This document shows, one piece after another, positions 53,819 to 64,000 of a stretch of DNA of 64,000 nt. The notes under the pieces are model-generated. The model was not told where the DNA came from. It saw nothing but the letters and a program-made list of their open reading frames with translations, and searched no databases. The DNA lies in assembly GCF_002975205.1 (NCBI RefSeq), contig NZ_PCOC01000002.1, positions 759,001 to 823,000 on the forward strand, written 5' to 3'. The translations under genes and the position numbers were made by a program. This DNA is from Ochrobactrum vermis. Lineage in GTDB: Bacteria > Pseudomonadota > Alphaproteobacteria > Rhizobiales > Rhizobiaceae. Position 1 is the first letter of the stretch. Every line of letters starts with the position of its first letter.

Positions 53819-54103
53819 TTGCAAGTCGTTGTACGAGATAATAATGTCGATCAGGCGCTGCGTGTGCTCAAGAAGAAGATGCAGCGCGAGGGAATTCTGC
53901 GTGAATTGAAAGAGCGCCGGGCTTACGAAAAGCCTTCGGAAAAGCGTGCGCGCGAGAAGGGCGAAGCTATTCGCCGTGCGCGCAAGGATGCGAAGAAGCG
54001 GGCTCAGCGCGAAGGTTTGCTGCCGAAGCCGAAGAAGAAGGTTGCTCCCACGCGGTCGAGAGCCCCAGTCGCTCCTGCAGCGACAACCTCTTCTGCTGCC
54101 TGA
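53819..54103 (+). CDS. rpsU: 30S ribosomal protein S21
   Basis: A 94-residue S21 with the conserved core [38 protein letters not shown], and an Ala/Lys-rich C-terminal tail longer than in enterics. Translation starts at the TTG at 53819, because AAAGGAG lies just before it and family members begin with MQV; an ATG at 53804 would put the ribosome site inside the gene. S21 helps 30S subunits initiate. A Bru-RS-like repeat and a terminator follow. Confidence 0.95.
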   Translation: MQVVVRDNNVDQALRVLKKKMQREGILRELKERRAYEKPSEKRAREKGEAIRRARKDAKKRAQREGLLPKPKKKVAPTRSRAPVAPAATTSSAA

Positions 54104-54128
54104 TATATTCTCCGAAACTTTCGGAACT

Positions 54129-54229
54129 AGAGCGCATCGCGAAAAGCGTGAAACGGTTTTCGGATAAGATGCGCGTCAAAATAAATGGTTAGAGTGCCGA
54201 TCTGATTCAATCCGATCGAAATGCGCTCT
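54129..54229. repeat. 101-bp palindromic repeat, Bru-RS-like (copy 3)
   Basis: AGAGCGCATCGCGAAAAGCG at the left end and GATCGAAATGCGCTCT at the right end form the outer palindrome. Length and internal order match the copies at 4120 and 16347. It lies 25 bp after rpsU. Confidence 0.75.
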
Positions 54230-54247
54230 AAAAGCCATTCAAGACAG

Positions 54248-54280
54248 ACCGCCGGATCGAAAGCGCTCCGGCGGTTTTTT
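54248..54280 (+). terminator. Terminator downstream of rpsU
   Basis: Stem ACCGCCGGA / TCCGGCGGT with a 10-nt loop and a run of six T residues. Confidence 0.85.
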
Positions 54281-54384
54281 ATTGGCGCAGACACGGGTAA
54301 CGAGGTCCGTTTCGCAGGTGCTTCCATATGCTTCCGATCTGTTCGACTGGACATTTTTCCATCCCGCACGAACTTGTGTAATTT

Positions 54385-54406
54385 TTGACGTTTACGGAAA
54401 CGTCAA
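54385..54406. promoter_or_regulatory. Palindromic operator before the beta-oxidation operon
   Basis: TTGACGTTTACG followed by GAAACGTCAA, about 230 bp upstream of the acyl-CoA dehydrogenase gene. The reverse complement is almost identical to the site at 36357-36378. The match in two separate promoters makes it a likely regulator site, plausibly for the MerR/LiuR-like protein at 50630. Confidence 0.62.
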
Positions 54407-54633
54407 AGTAGGCTAGCTTCGACCTGAATTGACCGATCGTGCGCAAGATCCGTGATATGATCGGTCAAAACGGCAGCAAAAATGACTATTTTCGCAGAAA
54501 ATCTTCCCTTTTTGTTGCAACGTGCGCGCTGTCACAACGTTTCGCTATAATGTGGCATGCAGGCATAAAACGCGGTTACGGGCTCGTTCCAGCCATCGCG
54601 GAACGGCTCAGGTGGTGAATTTGGAGGATTTCT

Positions 54634-56427
54634 ATGCCGAGCTATCGCGCGCCAGTTGAGGATACGAATTTCGTTCTCAACGACGTTCTGAATTATCAGC
54701 GCTATAACAACCTGCCGGGCTTTGCCGACGCGTCGCCCGATGTCGTCGAGGCGATCCTGTCTGAAGGCGCGAAGCTTGCCGAAGGCACTTTGTTTCCGGT
54801 CAACCATACCGGCGATCAGGAAGGCTGCGTCCGCGCATCAGATGGTTCCGTGACGACGCCGAAGGGTTTCAAGGCCGCTTATGATCAGTATCGCGAAGGC
54901 GGCTGGCTGGGTCTCGCCGTGCCGGAACAATATGGCGGGCAGGGGCTTCCTTATTTGCTGCACACGGCGGTCGGCGAATATATGTCCTCGGCCAATATGG
55001 CGCTCACCATGTATCCGGGCCTGACACAGGGCGCGATTGCAGCGATCCTTACCCACGGCACCGATGAGCAGAAGGACACCTATCTGCCGAAGATGGTGGA
55101 AGGCACCTGGACCGGCACGATGAACCTGACCGAGCCGCATTGCGGCACCGATCTGGGTCTGCTGCGCTCCAGTGCAACACCGCAGGACGACGGTTCCTAC
55201 AAGATTTCCGGCCAGAAGATTTTCATCTCGGCTGGTGAACACGACATGTCGGAAAACATCATCCATCTGGTGCTGGCCCGTATCGACGGCGCGCCGGAAG
55301 GCGTGAAGGGTATTTCGCTCTTCATCGTGCCGAAGTTCATTCTGGATGCCGATGGCAATCCGGGCGAGCGCAATGGCGTTTCCTGCGGTTCCATCGAAGA
55401 AAAGATGGGCATCCACGCCAACTCCACCTGCGTCATGAATTATGACGATGCGACCGGCTATCTGATCGGTGAGGCGCATAAGGGCCTGCGCGCCATGTTC
55501 ACCATGATGAACGAAGCGCGTCTGGGCGTGGCGCTTCAGGGGCTTTCGATTGCCGAAACGGCTTATCAGAATGCCGCCATCTATGCCCGCGAGCGCATTC
55601 AGGGCCGTGCGCTTTCAGGTGCCGCAGCGCCGGACAAGAAGGCCGATCCGATCATCGTGCATCCGGATATCCGTCGCAATCTCATGAATATCCGTGCTTA
55701 TAACGAAGCCGGTCGTGCGCTCATCCTGTGGACGGCGCTCAATTCCGATATTGCGCATCGTGCAGGTGACGAAGCGGAACGTCAGGCCGCAGACGATCTG
55801 GTCGGTTTGCTGACGCCGGTTCTGAAGGGTGTTCTGACCGACAAGGGGTTTGAGCATGCTGTCATGGCGCAGCAGGTCTTCGGCGGTCATGGCTACATCG
55901 AAGAACATGGCATGAGCCAGTATGTGCGCGATGCACGCATCGCCATGATCTATGAAGGTGCCAACGGCATTCAGGCGCTTGATCTGGTCGGTCGTAAGCT
56001 GGCGTTGAATGGTGGCCGTGCAATCACGGCCTTCTTCAAGGAAGTGGGCGAATTCTGCGAAACCAATCGCGAGGATGAAAAGCTCTCCTTCTATACCAAG
56101 CATCTGAAGAAGGGCGTCAACGACCTTCAGGCCGCAACCATGTGGCTGATGCAGAACGCAATGGCAAAGCCCGACAATGCCGGTGCTGCCTCCAACGACT
56201 ACATGCATCTCTTTGGTCTGGTGGCGCTTGGTTACATGTGGGCGCGCATGGCGAAGGTTGCGGAGGAAAAGCTCGCATCGGGTGAAGGCAACAAGGCGTT
56301 CTTCGAAGCCAAGCTTGTTACCGCGCGCTACTATTTCGAACGGATCATGCCGGAAAGTGTGGCCCATCTGGCGCGCATCCAGTCGGGTGCGGATAGCATG
56401 ATGGCGCTTAACGCAGACGCATTCTGA
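54634..56427 (+). CDS. Acyl-CoA dehydrogenase (FadE-like, C-terminal extension)
   Basis: A 597-residue acyl-CoA dehydrogenase with the N-terminal, central ([20 protein letters not shown]) and C-terminal helical domains plus an extra C-terminal domain. The catalytic Glu is present in [13 protein letters not shown], unlike in the enzyme at 20029. It introduces the double bond in the first step of beta-oxidation. TTGGAGGA sets the start. It heads an operon with thiolase and FadB. Confidence 0.94.
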   Translation: MPSYRAPVEDTNFVLNDVLNYQRYNNLPGFADASPDVVEAILSEGAKLAEGTLFPVNHTGDQEGCVRASDGSVTTPKGFKAAYDQYREGGWLGLAVPEQYGGQGLPYLLHTAVGEYMSSANMALTMYPGLTQGAIAAILTHGTDEQKDTYLPKMVEGTWTGTMNLTEPHCGTDLGLLRSSATPQDDGSYKISGQKIFISAGEHDMSENIIHLVLARIDGAPEGVKGISLFIVPKFILDADGNPGERNGVSCGSIEEKMGIHANSTCVMNYDDATGYLIGEAHKGLRAMFTMMNEARLGVALQGLSIAETAYQNAAIYARERIQGRALSGAAAPDKKADPIIVHPDIRRNLMNIRAYNEAGRALILWTALNSDIAHRAGDEAERQAADDLVGLLTPVLKGVLTDKGFEHAVMAQQVFGGHGYIEEHGMSQYVRDARIAMIYEGANGIQALDLVGRKLALNGGRAITAFFKEVGEFCETNREDEKLSFYTKHLKKGVNDLQAATMWLMQNAMAKPDNAGAASNDYMHLFGLVALGYMWARMAKVAEEKLASGEGNKAFFEAKLVTARYYFERIMPESVAHLARIQSGADSMMALNADAF

Positions 56428-56491
56428 GTCTTTTGATTTGAGCCGGTGCCGAAAGGCATCGGCGGGCCAAATATGGCTGGAAGGAGCAAAC

Positions 56492-57700
56492 ATGGCTGAG
56501 GCTTATATTTACGATCACGTGCGCACGCCGCGCGGACGTGGCAAAAAGGATGGCAGCCTGCACGAAGTGACTGCCGTTCGTCTGGGCGCGAAGGTTCTGG
56601 AATCCCTGCGTGATCGCAACGGTATCGACACCGCCAAGGTCGATGACATTATTTTCGGCTGCGTGGATCCGGTGGGCGAAGCGGGCGCTGTCATTCCGCG
56701 CTCTTCGGCTTTTGAAGCGGGTTATGACTTCAAGGCACCCGGCATCCAGATTTCGCGCTTCTGCGCTTCAGGTCTCGATGCCATCAACTTGGCCGCTGCC
56801 AAGGTTGCCTTCGGTTCTGACGATCTGGTGATTGCCGGTGGCGTGGAAAGCATGTCACGCGTTGGCATGGGCATGTCGGGCGGTGCCTGGTACATGGACC
56901 CGTCGGTAGGCCTTCCCGGACGTTTCATGCCACAGGGCGTCTCCGCCGATCTGATCGCTACCAAATACGGTTTCTCACGCGATGACGTCGATGCCTATGC
57001 GGTCGAAAGCCAGAAGCGCGCCGCCAAGTCGTGGGAAAAGGGATATTTCAAGAATTCGGTTATTCCGATCAAGGATCAGAATGGCCTCACTATTCTCGAT
57101 CATGACGAGCATATGCGCCCGACGACAGACATGCAGGCGCTGGGACAGCTCAATCCGTCCTTCGTGATGCCCGGCGAAATGGGCGGCTTCAATGCAGTCG
57201 GCATTCAGGCGCACCCGGAAGTCGAAACCATCATTCACGTCCACCACGCCGGCAATTCCTCGGGCATCGTCGATGGTGCCGCAGGGGTTCTGGTTGGCTC
57301 CAAGAAGGCCGGTAAGACCTTCGACATCAAGCCGCGCGCGCGTATCCGCGCCTTTGCCAATATCGGTTCTGAACCGGCTCTCATGCTGACCGGTCCGGTT
57401 GATGTGACGGAAAAGCTGCTCAAGCAAGCCAAGATGAAAATCTCGGATATTGATCTGTTTGAGCTCAACGAAGCCTTTGCGGCTGTTGTTCTGCGTTATA
57501 TGCAGGCTTTCGATATTCTCCACGACAAGATCAACGTTAATGGCGGCGCAATCGCGATGGGCCATCCGCTCGGTGCGACCGGCGCGATGATCCTCGGTAC
57601 GGTGCTGGATGAGCTGGAACGTCGCGACCTCAATACTGCGCTGGTCACTTTGTGCATCGGTGCCGGCATGGGAACGGCCACGATCATCGAGCGCGTGTAA
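56492..57700 (+). CDS. fadA: Acetyl-CoA C-acyltransferase (thiolase)
   Basis: A 402-residue thiolase that splits 3-ketoacyl-CoA to acetyl-CoA. The nucleophile Cys is in [13 protein letters not shown], the catalytic His in [14 protein letters not shown] and the second Cys in TLCIGAGMG. The start at 56492 follows AAGGAGC; the frame is open further upstream but without homology. It lies 64 bp after the dehydrogenase and 15 bp before fadB. Confidence 0.94.
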   Translation: MAEAYIYDHVRTPRGRGKKDGSLHEVTAVRLGAKVLESLRDRNGIDTAKVDDIIFGCVDPVGEAGAVIPRSSAFEAGYDFKAPGIQISRFCASGLDAINLAAAKVAFGSDDLVIAGGVESMSRVGMGMSGGAWYMDPSVGLPGRFMPQGVSADLIATKYGFSRDDVDAYAVESQKRAAKSWEKGYFKNSVIPIKDQNGLTILDHDEHMRPTTDMQALGQLNPSFVMPGEMGGFNAVGIQAHPEVETIIHVHHAGNSSGIVDGAAGVLVGSKKAGKTFDIKPRARIRAFANIGSEPALMLTGPVDVTEKLLKQAKMKISDIDLFELNEAFAAVVLRYMQAFDILHDKINVNGGAIAMGHPLGATGAMILGTVLDELERRDLNTALVTLCIGAGMGTATIIERV

Positions 57701-57715
57701 GGGGAGGTTCAGACA

Positions 57716-59932
57716 ATGGCTTATGTAAATTTCAAGGTTGAAACCGACGCTGACGGTATTGCTCTCGTAATCTGGGACATGCCTGAAAAGTCGATGAATG
57801 TTTTTACCGTCGATGCGATGCAAGAACTAAACGCCATCATCGACGCGACGACTGCCGATGTAAAGGTCAAGGGTGTTGTTATAACATCCGGTAAGGATAC
57901 CTTCTCCGGTGGTGCCGACCTGACCATGCTGGAAGGCATGTTCAAGGAGTTCCAGAAGCAGAAGGCCAAGGACAGCCAAGGCGCGGTCCAGACCCTGTTC
58001 GACAATATCGGCAAGATGAGCGGCCTGTTCCGCAAGCTTGAAACCTGCGGCAAGCCTTGGGTTTCGGCCATCAATGGTACCTGCATGGGTGGCGCGTTCG
58101 AAATGTCGCTCGCCTGCCATGCCCGCGTGGCATCCGATGCTCCGGGCGTGAAGATGGCGCTGCCGGAAGTGAAGGTCGGCCTGTTTCCTGGTGCCGGCGG
58201 CACGCAGCGCGTTCCACGTCTTGCCAACCAGCAGGACGCGCTCCAGATGATGACGACCGGCTCCAGCCTGACGGCGCAGCGCGCCAAGGCGATGGGTCTC
58301 GTCACGGAAGTTGCACCGGCCAAGAAGCTGGTTGAAACCGCCAAGAAGCTTATCAAGGGTGGCCTCAAGCCGGTTCAGCCATGGGATGAAAAGGGCTTCA
58401 AGCTGCCGGGTGGTGCGATCTATTCGGCTGCCGGTGCCAATCTCTGGCCTGCTGCAACCGCCATTCTGCGCCGTGAAACCTCCGGCAATTATCCGGCGGC
58501 ACTCGCTATCCTGAAATCGGTTTATGAAGGCCTACTGGTGCCTTTCGATACCGGTCTCAAGATCGAACAGCGCTACTTCACCGAAATTCTCCAGACGACC
58601 GAAGCGGGCATGATGATCCGTTCGCTGTTCGTGTCGTTGCAGGAGCTCAACAAGGGTGCGCGTCGTCCGGTCGATGAAAAGCCGACCAAGTTCAAGAAGA
58701 TCGGCGTTATCGGCGCTGGCTTCATGGGCGCGGGCATTGCCTATGTGACCGCCAAGGCTGGCATTCCGGTGGTGCTGATCGATCGCGATCAGGAGTCCGC
58801 CGACAAGGGCAAGGCACACGCTGCTGACCTCATCGCCAAGGAAATGCAGAAGGGCCGCGCGACAGAAGCCGACAAGGAAAAGCTCTTGTCGCTTATCACT
58901 GCAACGCCTGATTATGCGCTACTCGAGGGTGCCGATCTGGTGATCGAAGCCGTGTTCGAGGATCGCGAAGTCAAGCGCGTGGCGACTGAGAAGGCCGAGG
59001 AAGTGCTGAAGACCTCCGCAGTCTTCGCGTCCAACACCTCGACCTTGCCGATTACCGGTCTTGCCAAGGTTTCGAAGCGTCCGAAAAACTTCATTGGTAT
59101 CCACTTCTTCTCGCCGGTCGACAAGATGATGCTGGTGGAAGTGATCCTCGGCAAGAAGACCTCCGACAAGGCATTGGCCGTAGCCCTTGATTATGTTCGT
59201 GCGATCAAGAAGACGCCGATTGTCGTCAACGACACGCGCGGCTTCTACGTCAATCGCTGCGTGCTGCGCTATATGTCGGAAGCCTACAATATGCTGGTTG
59301 AAGGCGTCCCGGCTGCGATGATCGAGAATGCCGCCCGTATGGCTGGCATGCCGGTCGGTCCGCTTGCGCTCAACGACGAAACGGCCATTGACCTGTCACA
59401 GAAGATCCTCAAAGCAACGCTTGCCGATCTTGGTGAAAAGGCTGTCGATCCGCGCCATGTCGAACTGGTGGATAGGCTCGTCAACGAGTTTGACCGCAAG
59501 GGCCGCAAAAACGGCAAGGGCTTCTATGATTACCCGGCCAAGCCTGCCAAGAAGCACCTGTGGCCCGGCCTCAAGGATCTCTATCCACAGCAGGATCCGG
59601 ACAAGATCGATGTGAAGGAACTGAAGGAACGCTTCCTTGTCACTATCGCTCTGGAAGCAGCCCGCGTGATGGAAGAAGGCATTGTCACTGATCCGCGTGA
59701 AGCCGATGTCGGCTCCATCCTCGCCTTCGGTTTCGCGCCTTATACCGGCGGTACGCTATCCTATATCGATGGCGTGGGTGCGAAGAAATTCGTCAAGCTT
59801 GCCAAGGAGTTGCAGCGCAAATACGGCCAGCAGTTCAAGGCACCGAAGCTGCTTCTCGATATGGCCGAAAACGGTGAAAGCTTTTATCAGCGCTTCAACC
59901 CGTACAAGACGGAAACGAAGAAGGCAGCGTAA
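57716..59932 (+). CDS. fadB: Bifunctional enoyl-CoA hydratase / 3-hydroxyacyl-CoA dehydrogenase
   Basis: A 738-residue fusion. The N-terminal crotonase domain (about 1-200) has SGGADLTMLEG and GGTQRVPRLANQ. The NAD-binding domain starts near residue 325 with IGVIGAGFMGAGIAYVT, and the C-terminal 3HCDH domain contains HFFSPVDKMMLVEV and NDTRGFYVNR. It carries out the middle two steps of beta-oxidation. Order and spacing with the thiolase show a single operon. FadB or FadJ cannot be distinguished here. Confidence 0.94.
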   Translation: MAYVNFKVETDADGIALVIWDMPEKSMNVFTVDAMQELNAIIDATTADVKVKGVVITSGKDTFSGGADLTMLEGMFKEFQKQKAKDSQGAVQTLFDNIGKMSGLFRKLETCGKPWVSAINGTCMGGAFEMSLACHARVASDAPGVKMALPEVKVGLFPGAGGTQRVPRLANQQDALQMMTTGSSLTAQRAKAMGLVTEVAPAKKLVETAKKLIKGGLKPVQPWDEKGFKLPGGAIYSAAGANLWPAATAILRRETSGNYPAALAILKSVYEGLLVPFDTGLKIEQRYFTEILQTTEAGMMIRSLFVSLQELNKGARRPVDEKPTKFKKIGVIGAGFMGAGIAYVTAKAGIPVVLIDRDQESADKGKAHAADLIAKEMQKGRATEADKEKLLSLITATPDYALLEGADLVIEAVFEDREVKRVATEKAEEVLKTSAVFASNTSTLPITGLAKVSKRPKNFIGIHFFSPVDKMMLVEVILGKKTSDKALAVALDYVRAIKKTPIVVNDTRGFYVNRCVLRYMSEAYNMLVEGVPAAMIENAARMAGMPVGPLALNDETAIDLSQKILKATLADLGEKAVDPRHVELVDRLVNEFDRKGRKNGKGFYDYPAKPAKKHLWPGLKDLYPQQDPDKIDVKELKERFLVTIALEAARVMEEGIVTDPREADVGSILAFGFAPYTGGTLSYIDGVGAKKFVKLAKELQRKYGQQFKAPKLLLDMAENGESFYQRFNPYKTETKKAA

Positions 59933-59957
59933 GCTCCGGCTTTCTCCAGATCATCAG

Positions 59958-59985
59958 GCGCGGCATGTCTCATGCCGCGCTTTTT
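59958..59985 (+). terminator. Terminator of the beta-oxidation operon
   Basis: Stem GCGCGGCATG / CATGCCGCGC with a three-base loop and TTTTTG following, 25 bp after the fadB stop. Confidence 0.88.
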
Positions 59986-60124
59986 GTTTGCGCTATCCTG
60001 CCAGAACTGAATTGCATCCACCTCATTATTTCGTGAATAAGAAAATTTTCCCTGTTAATTCACCCATCTTGCGCAATTCCGGCTTTTTAGGTAGGTTTAA
60101 GCTGAAGATGGGGCGGGAAATTAG

Positions 60125-60143
60125 GTTTAAAATCCTCTTAAAC
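60125..60143. promoter_or_regulatory. Inverted repeat, candidate autoregulatory operator
   Basis: GTTTAA-N7-TTAAAC, about 60 bp upstream of the S24-type repressor start. A further AGGTTTAA half-site lies at 60093-60100. Autoregulation would be usual for this repressor type, but binding is inference. Confidence 0.4.
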
Positions 60144-60205
60144 ATATCATTCTGATAGGTGATCGTTCAGAAGATATGTCGGAACCTAGGTGGCGGATCA
60201 TTAAT

Positions 60206-60859
60206 ATGTTTTCTCACGATAGCGTGTGGGCGGCCATTGATGCCCTGGCTGAACGTCATTCCCTGAGCGCGTCCGGGCTGGCGCGTCGCGCAGGGCTTGA
60301 CCCCACGACTTTTAACAAATCCAAGCGCTATGCTTCCGATGGGCGTGCGCGCTGGCCTTCGACGGAATCACTTGCCAAGGTGATGGAAGCAACCGGCTCC
60401 ACCTTCGATGAGTTCACGCGGCTTATCCGGGGTGAAGATCGCACGCCGCAATTTGGCGAATACACGCACGACATGCAGTCGATTCCGCTGCTCGGCATGG
60501 CCGAAGCGGGCGCGGGCGGCTATTTCGACGATGCTGGTTTTCCGGCAGGGCAGGGCTGGGACATAGTGGAATTTCCCGCCGGTACGGGGGAAGGTGTGTA
60601 TGCGCTGGAGGTTTCGGGCGACTCGATGTTGCCCCTTTACCGTGATGGCGATACGCTGATCGTTGCACCCAATACCGCCATTCGCCGGGGTGATCGTGTG
60701 GTGGTGCGAACGAAAGACGGAGAAGTGATGGCCAAGATCCTGCATCGCCAGACGCCGCGAACCATTGAGCTTCATTCGCTCAACCCGGAGCATCCGAACC
60801 GTACTTTCGAGGCCAAGGATATCGAATGGGTCGCCCGCATTTTGTGGGCCAGCCAGTAA
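60206..60859 (+). CDS. S24/LexA-like helix-turn-helix repressor
   Basis: A 217-residue protein with an N-terminal helix-turn-helix (LSASGLARRAGLDPTTFNKSKR) and a C-terminal S24 peptidase-like domain. The serine is Ser140 in SGDSMLPLY and the lysine Lys177 in EVMAKIL, at the 37-residue spacing of LexA. An Ala-Gly pair (MAEAGAGG) near the domain boundary could be the self-cleavage site. Family members control stress or prophage genes. The start at 60206 is favoured by homology; 60176 is also open. Its stop overlaps the next gene (TAATG). Confidence 0.85.
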   Translation: MFSHDSVWAAIDALAERHSLSASGLARRAGLDPTTFNKSKRYASDGRARWPSTESLAKVMEATGSTFDEFTRLIRGEDRTPQFGEYTHDMQSIPLLGMAEAGAGGYFDDAGFPAGQGWDIVEFPAGTGEGVYALEVSGDSMLPLYRDGDTLIVAPNTAIRRGDRVVVRTKDGEVMAKILHRQTPRTIELHSLNPEHPNRTFEAKDIEWVARILWASQ

Positions 60860-61827
60860 TGGTGCAATCGCAAGCTAGAAGTCATGCGCGCGCCGTCTTC
60901 GGCGGTTTGGCCGGTCTAACTGGCGTGGTACTGGTCGCAGCCTTCGTGGCGCCGTTCTATGGCGCGCTGGATCGCCCCGTCGTGGTCATCGATTCCGGTG
61001 ATGCACAGACGAAAGTCGATTCCGGTACGGGCAACGGCATTGTCGTTGAACAGTTTGATTATAACGAGCCGGGAAAATCGCCTGAAACGGGTAATTCACC
61101 CGAGGGGACATCTCCGCAGCCGGGCCAGGCCGCTCCTGCTGAAGGGCAGCCGCCTGCGTGGAAAGAGAACGGGAAAGTAAACGATCAGGTCAATGACGGC
61201 GGCATGGAACGCGAGGCGCCACGACCGCCGCTGAGCGATCTTGGTCTTGCCACCACACCCAAGCCGCCGGAGCCACCAGCACCGGCAACGCCTGTCGATG
61301 CGGGCGAACAGATGCAGCTTCTGCAGCGTCCTGTTGCTGTGGCTGCCGGACGGCTGGAAAGCCAGGGCCGTATCGTCGAGCTGCAGGGGATTGAAATCGT
61401 TCCCGTCGAACAGATGTGCCAGACCGCTTCCGGCGAAAGCTGGCCATGCGGCATGCAGGCCCGCACCGCCTTCCGGCAATGGCTGCGCTCCCGCGCCGTC
61501 ATGTGCCGCCTGCCGCAAAACGATAGTGGCGGCGCGGTCGCCACTGAATGCGTGCTGGGCAATGAGGATGCAGCCGCATGGCTGGTTGCCAATGGCTGGG
61601 CGAAGGCCGTACCCGGTGGTGCCTACGACGAAGCGGGACGCAAGGCTGTCGCAGCGCATCTCGGCATTTTCGGCGACAAACCTGATACATCCCTGCCCAA
61701 TCCAGAGCTTGATAGCGGCAATATGATGGATAATCCTTCGCCTCTGGCACCCGAACCGGAGCCACAGCCGTCTTCGCCGTCGCCACAGCCGCAGGGTGAT
61801 TTTCCGCCCGCACCGCCTGCACAGTGA
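60859..61827 (+). CDS. Membrane-anchored protein with thermonuclease-like domain
   Basis: A 322-residue protein with one N-terminal membrane helix (AVFGGLAGLTGVVLVAAFVAPF), a Pro-rich disordered linker (about 60-150), a staphylococcal-nuclease-like region (about 165-285, with CQTASGESWPCGMQARTAF, ECVLGNEDAAAWLVANGWA) and a Pro-rich tail. The catalytic Arg/Glu pattern of active nucleases is not clear, so activity is uncertain. Its start overlaps the repressor stop, so the two are co-translated. Confidence 0.7.
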   Translation: MVQSQARSHARAVFGGLAGLTGVVLVAAFVAPFYGALDRPVVVIDSGDAQTKVDSGTGNGIVVEQFDYNEPGKSPETGNSPEGTSPQPGQAAPAEGQPPAWKENGKVNDQVNDGGMEREAPRPPLSDLGLATTPKPPEPPAPATPVDAGEQMQLLQRPVAVAAGRLESQGRIVELQGIEIVPVEQMCQTASGESWPCGMQARTAFRQWLRSRAVMCRLPQNDSGGAVATECVLGNEDAAAWLVANGWAKAVPGGAYDEAGRKAVAAHLGIFGDKPDTSLPNPELDSGNMMDNPSPLAPEPEPQPSSPSPQPQGDFPPAPPAQ

Positions 61828-61935
61828 CGAACGAGGCCGACTCCCGTCGGGTCGTTCCGCTCATAAAATGAAAAAAGCCCCGAAGCTGGGTGTCCAACTT
61901 TCGGGGGTCAGTTCATCGAGCAGGGCTTATACATT

Positions 61936-61971
61936 AGAGGCCGGAACACCTGTTAGGATGTTCCGGCCTCT
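61936..61971 (+). terminator. Strong hairpin at the left end of the second IS110 copy
   Basis: Stem AGAGGCCGGAACA / TGTTCCGGCCTCT with a 10-nt loop and TTTG following. A weaker hairpin (CCCCGAA ... TTCGGGG, 61878-61906) precedes it. One of them ends the 60859 gene; the other may be part of the IS end. Confidence 0.7.
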
Positions 61972-62035
61972 TTGCCGTTGTGTTGTCGCACTTCACGATG
62001 GCGGGTGCAAAGTGGTTGAGCCCATCGGGGCATGA

Positions 62036-63073
<1,038 letters not shown>

Positions 63074-63105
63074 CACCGTTGCTTTTTCATTCAATGATCT
63101 GAAAT

Positions 63106-63999
63106 TTAGACCAGTTCGCCAGCCAGCGCCTTTTTGATCAGTGCGCGGGTTTCGTCGATGCCGTAAAGCGCAACGAAGGAGCCGAAGCGCGGTCCGCGTT
63201 CCTGGCCGATCAGCACCTCATAGAGCATCTGGAAGAAGGAAACCGAAACGCCGGGTCCGCCTTCGGGGCTTTTCTTGGTATGGTCCTGATAACGCTCGAT
63301 GGCACGGGCAACATCAAGGATGGCATTCTGGATGTCGTTGCCATCGGTTCCGGCAGGCAGAGTTCCGAGCTTCGCATCCAGTGCTTCAAGCGCTGCGCGC
63401 TCCACATCGTCCGGCGCGCGGAACTGCTTGGTCGGCTTCACGAAGTCGTTGAAGTAACGGATCGCATAACCAACGAGTGCGTCGAGTTCCGGGTTGTTTT
63501 CCGGCGTTACGCCCGGCACGTGGCGCGAGATAAAACCCCAGAGAACTGCAGGACTTTCGGCGTTAGATGCGCTGACCAGATTGAGCATCAGCGCGAAGGT
63601 GACCGGCAGATTGACCTTTGGCGGGTTGCCGTAATGAATATGCCAGACCGGATTGTTCAGCCGATCCTTCCATTCCTGACGGTCATAGGCCGAAAGATAG
63701 GTGAAATATTCGTCCACCGCCTTCGGGATGACATCGAAATACAGCCGCTTGGCGGTCTTCGGCTTCTGGAAATTGTAAAGTGCGAGGCTTTCTGTCGGCG
63801 CATAGGCCAGCCATTCATCGATGGAAATTCCGTTGCCCTTGGACTTGGAAATCTTCTGGCCGATCTGGTCGAGGAACAGTTCATAGACGAAATGTTCCGG
63901 TGCACGTCCGCCCAGAATTTCGCAAATGCGGTCATAAACGCCCGCATTGGTCTGATGATCCTTGCCGAACATTTCGAAATCGACGCCGAGTGCAGCCCA
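63106..63999 (-). CDS. lysK: Lysyl-tRNA synthetase, class I (C-terminal part)
   Basis: The last 298 codons of a class I lysyl-tRNA synthetase; the start lies beyond the right edge. The KMSKS-type loop is KISKSKGNG, followed by the helical anticodon-binding domain. The class I enzyme charges tRNA-Lys in most alphaproteobacteria instead of the class II enzyme. It ends 32 bp from the IS110 transposase stop, convergent with it. Confidence 0.95.
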   Translation of the reverse strand, partial: WAALGVDFEMFGKDHQTNAGVYDRICEILGGRAPEHFVYELFLDQIGQKISKSKGNGISIDEWLAYAPTESLALYNFQKPKTAKRLYFDVIPKAVDEYFTYLSAYDRQEWKDRLNNPVWHIHYGNPPKVNLPVTFALMLNLVSASNAESPAVLWGFISRHVPGVTPENNPELDALVGYAIRYFNDFVKPTKQFRAPDDVERAALEALDAKLGTLPAGTDGNDIQNAILDVARAIERYQDHTKKSPEGGPGVSVSFFQMLYEVLIGQERGPRFGSFVALYGIDETRALIKKALAGELV

Positions 64000-64000
64000 G

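Overview
The window looks like the chromosome of a Brucellaceae alphaproteobacterium (Brucella, including the former Ochrobactrum). The evidence is a class I lysyl-tRNA synthetase, the DNA ligase / exonuclease / Lhr-type helicase / PdeM repair cluster, rhizobial-type small proteins (DUF1488, DUF1236, DUF1344), and three 101-bp palindromic repeats that resemble the Brucella Bru-RS element. Species is not determined.

Region 1 (about 1-22.7 kb) is a catabolic block. One set of genes shares an inverted-repeat operator of the form GTTCT-N7-AGAAC. The set contains an aldehyde dehydrogenase, a class II aldolase with an aminotransferase, a spermidine/putrescine-type ABC importer (ATPase, fused double permease, binding protein), and a four-gene run of two GctA/GctB-like subunits, a CaiB-type CoA-transferase and a TPP enzyme. 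An IclR regulator sits inside the block and probably controls it. Next comes a GntR-controlled pair, an MtnA-like isomerase and methylthioribose kinase MtnK. Then a LysR regulator diverges from a CaiB / acyl-CoA dehydrogenase / TTC38-like operon.

Region 2 (about 22.7-35.0 kb) is an accessory region ending at a tRNA-Thr(CGT). It holds an IS110-family transposase, an IS3 element whose transposase is split by a complete group II intron, an IS630 element that splits a small gene, a second IS3 element nested in an IS481 remnant, and several very small genes. Two of the small genes share a duplicated leader that carries a 19-codon upstream ORF or a hairpin. A 1-kb stretch contains four minus-strand terminators and micro-ORFs. 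No integrase was found.

Region 3 (35.3-64 kb) is core-like chromosome. In order it holds a nitronate monooxygenase, a membrane protein, the DNA-repair cluster, a TIGR02186 / TauE-SafE pair, an orphan hypothetical gene, a 1200-residue Sel1/peptidoglycan-binding membrane protein (PodJ-like), a MerR regulator, small periplasmic proteins, a cold-shock protein and ribosomal protein S21. A complete beta-oxidation operon follows (acyl-CoA dehydrogenase, thiolase, FadB-type enzyme). The region ends with an S24-type repressor overlapping a nuclease-like membrane protein, a second IS110 copy and the C-terminal part of LysRS. The beta-oxidation operon and the nitronate monooxygenase carry nearly identical palindromic operators. 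The MerR regulator between them is a good candidate to bind both.
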